DNA of 35,125 nucleotides from an uncultured Oscillospiraceae bacterium. GTDB taxonomy: Bacteria; Bacillota; Clostridia; Oscillospirales; Oscillospiraceae. The position numbers and the translations under genes are program-made. The first letter of the stretch is position 1; every line of letters starts with the position of its first letter. Below, in pieces: positions 32,018-35,125 of this stretch. The notes beneath the pieces were generated by a model. It was given only the letters and a program-made list of their open reading frames with translations. It searched no databases and was not told where the DNA came from. The stretch spans positions 1-35,125 of the forward strand of contig CALWXD010000151.1 in assembly GCA_944385425.1 (NCBI GenBank). Direction: 5' to 3'.

Positions 32018-34798
32018 TTAGGCAAACACATCGGCAAAGGCCCGTTTCTCCGCAATGGCCTGGATCATATCCGCCATCTTGGAGAGGTCCCCAGCCAAAA
32101 TCACGCCGCACAGGCGGCCTTCCGCAAAGTAGTAGCGCTCCAGCGTGCCGACCGCATCGTCCCGCACCTCCACGGTTTTGTAGCTGCGGCCGGGCGTCTT
32201 GCCGGGATCCCCCAGGGAGAACAGCTCCGTCCCCATGCCGTGGAAGGAGAGGATGGGCGCAATGGGCTGGTACTCCGCCAAATCGCCGGTGGCGCAGGCG
32301 CCGGCCACCTTCCCCTGCTCCTGGGCCTCCGGCCAGAGGGCGAAGTTGGCCCCCTGGTACTGGGCGCAGTCGCCGCAGGCGTAGACGCCGGGCAGATTGG
32401 TCTCCATCCGCCCGCTGACCACGATGGCACGGTCCACTTCAATCCCGGCGGCCTTGGCAATGGCCGTGTTGGCCCGGACGCCGCAGGAGACCACCACCAG
32501 GTCCGCGTCGATCCCCTCGCCGCCGGCCAAGCGGACGCCGGTGACCTTCCCGTCCCCCTCGATGGCCTGGATGGTTACGCCGGTCTCCACCCGGACGCCC
32601 GACTTGGCGCACTGCCTAAGCAGCAGCGCCGCCGCCGCGTCGTCCAGCTGGCGGCCCATCAGCTGGGGCGCCAGCTCCAGAACCGTCACTTCACAGCCAG
32701 CCTTCCGCAGCTCCCAGGCAGCCTCCAGCCCCAGGACGCCGCCGCCGATCACCACGGCCCGGCGCAGCGCGCTGCCCATGGCCTGTACCTTCTCCACGTC
32801 CGCCACGCGCCGGATGGCCACCACGCCCTCCTTGTCATGGCCGGGAATGGGCGGGATAAAGCACTCGCTGCCCAAAGCGAAGATCAGCTTGGTATAGGAC
32901 ACGGTCTCCCCGCCGTCCAGGGTCACCGTTTTCGCCGCCGCGTCCACCGCGAGCACCTGCCGCCCCAGCATCTGCCGGATGTTCCGCGCCTTGTACCACC
33001 CCTCCGGGTGGAGGGCCATCTGCTCCTCCGTCAAGCCGGAGAGCATGGCCTTGGTGAGCATGGGCCGCTGATAGGCGGGCCCTTCGTTGGAGATCAGCAG
33101 GATCTCGCCGGTCTTGTCCCGCTCCCGGATGGCCTCCGCCGCGTTTACGCCGGCGCAGCCGTTGCCCAGGATCACATAGGTGTTTTCCGTATCGTTGCGG
33201 AAGGAGACCTCCTCCACCTCCACGGGAACAAACTTGTCCCGTCCCACGCCGCACACCGGGCAGGTGTCCAGGGAGGCGTCAAAGATCTCGCCGCAGACCA
33301 GGCACTTCACCAGCTGCCGCGCGCCCCTGCGGGCCGGTTTCTCCTTCTCCGCCGGCACATAGTAATCCGGCCCCACGCCGCAGACCGGGCAGCGCTCCTT
33401 GGCGCCGTCGAACACCGCACCGCAGATCCTGCAGCGGACTAGGACGCCGGCCCCCGCCTTCGGACCATCCTCCCCGTCCAGGGGAGCAAACCGGTCCGGC
33501 CCCACGCCGCACACCGGGCAGGCCTCGGTCCCCTCGTCCAGGACCGCGCCGCAGACCAAGCACTTCACCTTGCGCTTGGGGGCGCGCTGGATGGGCTGGA
33601 GCCCCTCCAGCAGCTGCCGGCCAAAGCCCATGCCGAATTCCTTCGCCCTGGCCAGGTCCGCCGCACCGGGCTTAAAGCGGATCCGGAGCCCCTCCACCGT
33701 CCGCAGCTTCAGCTGCCGCAGCCGCTCCATGATGTGGGGAACCCCCTCGCCGCTCCAGCCGTAGCTGCCAAAGGCGCTGGCCAGCTTGCCGCCGTGGGTG
33801 GCGGCAAACATGCCGGTGGTGAGATCCCAGATGGGTTTCAGCGCCTCCCCTACGATGGTGGGGGTCCCCAGGAGGAATCCGTCGGCGTACTGCAGCTCCT
33901 CGGCCACCTTGGCCGCATCCGCTGTCACCATGTCGTATAGACGGACATCAATCGAACCGCTCTCCCGGATCCCCTGGGCGATGGTCTCCGCCAGCTTGGC
34001 CGTGTAGCCGTAGGCGCTGACATAGGGGATGATCACCGTGGGGTTTGGATTTGGGTTGACCACGGTGGACCACTCCTCATAGGTGTCCAGCATCCAGGGG
34101 ATGTCGCAGTCCAGCACCGGCCCGTGGCCGGGGCAGATCATGGTGAGCTCCAGGGGCCGCACCCGCTTGAGGGCGTCCAGCATAAAGGGCTTGTAGGGCC
34201 CGATGATGCAGTCGTAGTAGTATTTTGTGGCCCGGAGATACCCCTCCCGGTCGCTGACCCTGCTGGCCAGGATCTCGTCCATGGCGTAGTGGGAGCCAAA
34301 GGAGTCACAGGTGACGAGGGTCTTGTCCTCCTTGATATAGGTGTACATGGTGTCCGGCCAGTGGAGGTTGGGGACGACGATAAAGGACAGGGTCTTGTTG
34401 TCCAGCCGCAGCTCCTGCCCGTCGGATACGGGGATGGAGTAGAAGTCCCGGTTGACGATCTCCTTCAAAAAGCTGATGGCGCAGCCGGTGGCCACGATCT
34501 TCAGCCGGGGGTTGCGCTCCAGCAGCCCCTCGATGCTGCCGCTGTGGTCCGGCTCGGTGTGGCTTACCACCAGGTAGTCTACCTCTTCGATGGGGGCGAT
34601 CTCCTCCACCTTCTCGATCCAGCTGTCAAAGCACTTGGCCTTTGCCGTCTCAAAGAGCACTGTGTGGTTTTCTGTTTTCATCACATAGGAGTTGTAGGTG
34701 GTGCCGAACTCCGTGTACATGATGATGTCAAACACCCGGAGGTCGTGATCCAGCGCACCGGTGAAATAGAAGTTTTTCTTCAGTTCAAATTTAGCCAT
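32018..34798 (-). CDS. Multidomain flavodiiron protein: FDP core, three rubredoxin-like domains, NADH oxidoreductase
   Basis: 926 residues. The metallo-beta-lactamase domain has every diiron ligand: H80, E82, D84, H85 (HTEPDH), H146, D165 and H225. A flavodoxin domain (about 254-400) supplies FMN. Three small rubredoxin-like modules follow, each with CxxC-10-CxxC spacing (C413/416/427/430, C456/459/470/473, C499/502/513/516). A FAD/NAD(P) oxidoreductase of the NADH:rubredoxin type completes it (about 540-926; GNGCAGVNAAEAI, VVIGGGVLGLEAAWEL). It should reduce O2 (or NO) to water with NADH in one chain; clostridial FDPs with Rd and oxidoreductase modules are known. AAAGGA is placed for the ATG at 34798, not 34807. 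A TAAAAT near 34857-34862 may be its -10. It is the cargo of the cotJC element. Confidence 0.9.
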   Translation of the reverse strand: MAKFELKKNFYFTGALDHDLRVFDIIMYTEFGTTYNSYVMKTENHTVLFETAKAKCFDSWIEKVEEIAPIEEVDYLVVSHTEPDHSGSIEGLLERNPRLKIVATGCAISFLKEIVNRDFYSIPVSDGQELRLDNKTLSFIVVPNLHWPDTMYTYIKEDKTLVTCDSFGSHYAMDEILASRVSDREGYLRATKYYYDCIIGPYKPFMLDALKRVRPLELTMICPGHGPVLDCDIPWMLDTYEEWSTVVNPNPNPTVIIPYVSAYGYTAKLAETIAQGIRESGSIDVRLYDMVTADAAKVAEELQYADGFLLGTPTIVGEALKPIWDLTTGMFAATHGGKLASAFGSYGWSGEGVPHIMERLRQLKLRTVEGLRIRFKPGAADLARAKEFGMGFGRQLLEGLQPIQRAPKRKVKCLVCGAVLDEGTEACPVCGVGPDRFAPLDGEDGPKAGAGVLVRCRICGAVFDGAKERCPVCGVGPDYYVPAEKEKPARRGARQLVKCLVCGEIFDASLDTCPVCGVGRDKFVPVEVEEVSFRNDTENTYVILGNGCAGVNAAEAIRERDKTGEILLISNEGPAYQRPMLTKAMLSGLTEEQMALHPEGWYKARNIRQMLGRQVLAVDAAAKTVTLDGGETVSYTKLIFALGSECFIPPIPGHDKEGVVAIRRVADVEKVQAMGSALRRAVVIGGGVLGLEAAWELRKAGCEVTVLELAPQLMGRQLDDAAAALLLRQCAKSGVRVETGVTIQAIEGDGKVTGVRLAGGEGIDADLVVVSCGVRANTAIAKAAGIEVDRAIVVSGRMETNLPGVYACGDCAQYQGANFALWPEAQEQGKVAGACATGDLAEYQPIAPILSFHGMGTELFSLGDPGKTPGRSYKTVEVRDDAVGTLERYYFAEGRLCGVILAGDLSKMADMIQAIAEKRAFADVFA

Positions 34799-34937
34799 CG
34801 CAGTCATCCTTTCCCGTGATTTTTATGATAAAGCGGTACTTCAACATCCAAGCTTTATTTTACAATAATTTGAGAAAACTTCCAGTCTTTTTTTCAAATG
34901 TATGTAAAATTTCAAAGGGGTCATCCGTACCGAGGTA

Positions 34938-34942
34938 GGTAC
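34938..34942. repeat. attR core of the cotJC element
   Basis: The second GGTAC. The element side reads GTACCGAGGTA and the cotJC side AGAGGAACTG. Element ends joined here and at 30296 form a dyad centred on GG, as expected for a serine recombinase attP. Confidence 0.75.
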
Positions 34943-35125
34943 AGAGGAACTGGGCCATTTGGAGATGATCGGTGCCATCGTCCATCAATTGACCCGGAAT
35001 CTCACCGAGGAGCAAATTAGGGAGGCGGGCTTTGCCCCCTATTTTGTGGATCATACCGCCGGCGTCTACCCTACGGCCGCCTCCGGCGCCCCCTGGAACG
35101 CCGCCGGGATCGGCGTCAAGGGGGA
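34938..35125 (+). CDS. cotJC: cotJC 3' segment (continues past window)
   Basis: The frame encodes GTEELGHLEMIGAIVHQLT, then GFAPYFVDHTAGVYPTAASGAPWNAAG, the middle of CotJC, and is open to the window edge. E65 and H68 (numbered as in the joined protein) are the second manganese-ligand pair. It has no start codon or ribosome site of its own, and a TAA in the same frame lies upstream at 34905-34907. It is therefore only useful after joining to the 30113-30300 segment. The sequence shows no frameshift or stop, which indicates continuing selection. Confidence 0.9.

Larger units (their letters stand above)
30296..34937. mobile_element. 4,642-bp skin-like intervening element inserted in cotJC
   Basis: The element lies between two in-phase, same-strand halves of cotJC and is bounded by GGTAC at 30296-30300 and 34938-34942. 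All its genes are on the minus strand: a flavodiiron fusion, a 64-residue protein and a serine recombinase. No phage genes are present. Removing 4,642 bp rejoins codons to give LLTDIGT-EELGH, the conserved CotJC active-site motif. Sporulation-specific excision is known for skin (sigK) and for elements in spsM and gerE in Bacillus. That this one is excised in the mother cell is an inference from this pattern. Confidence 0.88.

Noticed and set aside
30080-33442. An 1,120-codon open frame on the plus strand
   Set aside because: Only the first part (from 30113) resembles a protein family (CotJC). The rest is antisense to the recombinase, the small ORF and the flavodiiron gene, and has the Gly/Pro/Arg/His-rich composition of GC-rich shadow frames.
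34860-35054. A 64-codon minus-strand frame over the right attachment site as an independent gene
   Set aside because: Its first part is antisense to the cotJC 3' segment. Only its last part matters, as the alternative recombinase tail in the excised circle.

Overview
The window looks like chromosome from a GC-rich, endospore-forming member of the Clostridia, most likely Oscillospiraceae. The evidence is the IspH-ribosomal protein S1 fusion, the Bacillus/Clostridia-type yloC-remA-gmk-rpoZ-priA-def-fmt-rsmB-rlmN-prpC-prkC-rsgA gene order, CdaA/CdaR, CwlD, the CotJ coat genes and a clostridial multidomain flavodiiron protein. I saw no tRNA, rRNA, CRISPR array or phage structural genes, and no gap longer than about 300 bases.

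Layout. Bases 2-1213 hold the end of an IspH-S1 fusion, closed by a terminator. A sigma-A-type promoter then drives a CarD-like regulator with ispD and ispF (1400-3194). Next come a DUF3343 protein and a cysteine-desulfurase-like enzyme (3284-4652). A second promoter opens a dense plus-strand block (4769-21425). This block starts with cdaA and cdaR (c-di-AMP), then an RseC-like protein, a DUF5685 protein and a J-domain protein, and then the housekeeping run from yicC/yloC to rsgA. It ends at a strong terminator. On the minus strand follow asnA-pepD and an AsrC-like sirohaem reductase. A plus-strand amidase-domain protein comes next, then minus-strand xer, radA and cwlD. The xer gene lies beside a 28-bp palindrome with the 11-6-11 layout of a dif site.

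The main discovery is at 29658-35125. A cotJ spore-coat operon starts with a CotJA-CotJB fusion, followed by cotJC (coat manganese catalase). cotJC is cut in two: its first 63 codons end at 30300, and the rest resumes in frame and in the same orientation at 34943. Between them lies a 4,642-bp element flanked by the 5-bp sequence GGTAC. It encodes a large serine recombinase, a small protein translationally coupled to it, and a 926-residue flavodiiron/rubredoxin/NADH-oxidoreductase fusion. Joining the two flanks at GGTAC restores the family motif LLTDIGTEELGH with the metal-binding EExxH residues. This is the architecture of a skin-like intervening element that is excised during sporulation. A CATACAGT box (perfect match to the sigma-E -10 consensus) lies upstream of the recombinase operon. 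The recombinase frame also runs across the attachment site: the integrated form ends with five residues encoded by antisense cotJC, whereas the excised circle would give a different 27-residue tail.

How the genes fit together. The left two-thirds is growth machinery: isoprenoid precursors, translation, c-di-AMP and Ser/Thr-phosphorylation signalling, replication restart and rRNA modification. The right third mixes amino-acid and sulfur/redox metabolism with sporulation. cwlD (cortex) and cotJ (coat) lie divergently, and the element inserted in cotJC carries a vegetative oxygen-detoxifying enzyme that the mother cell would lose as it assembles its coat catalase.
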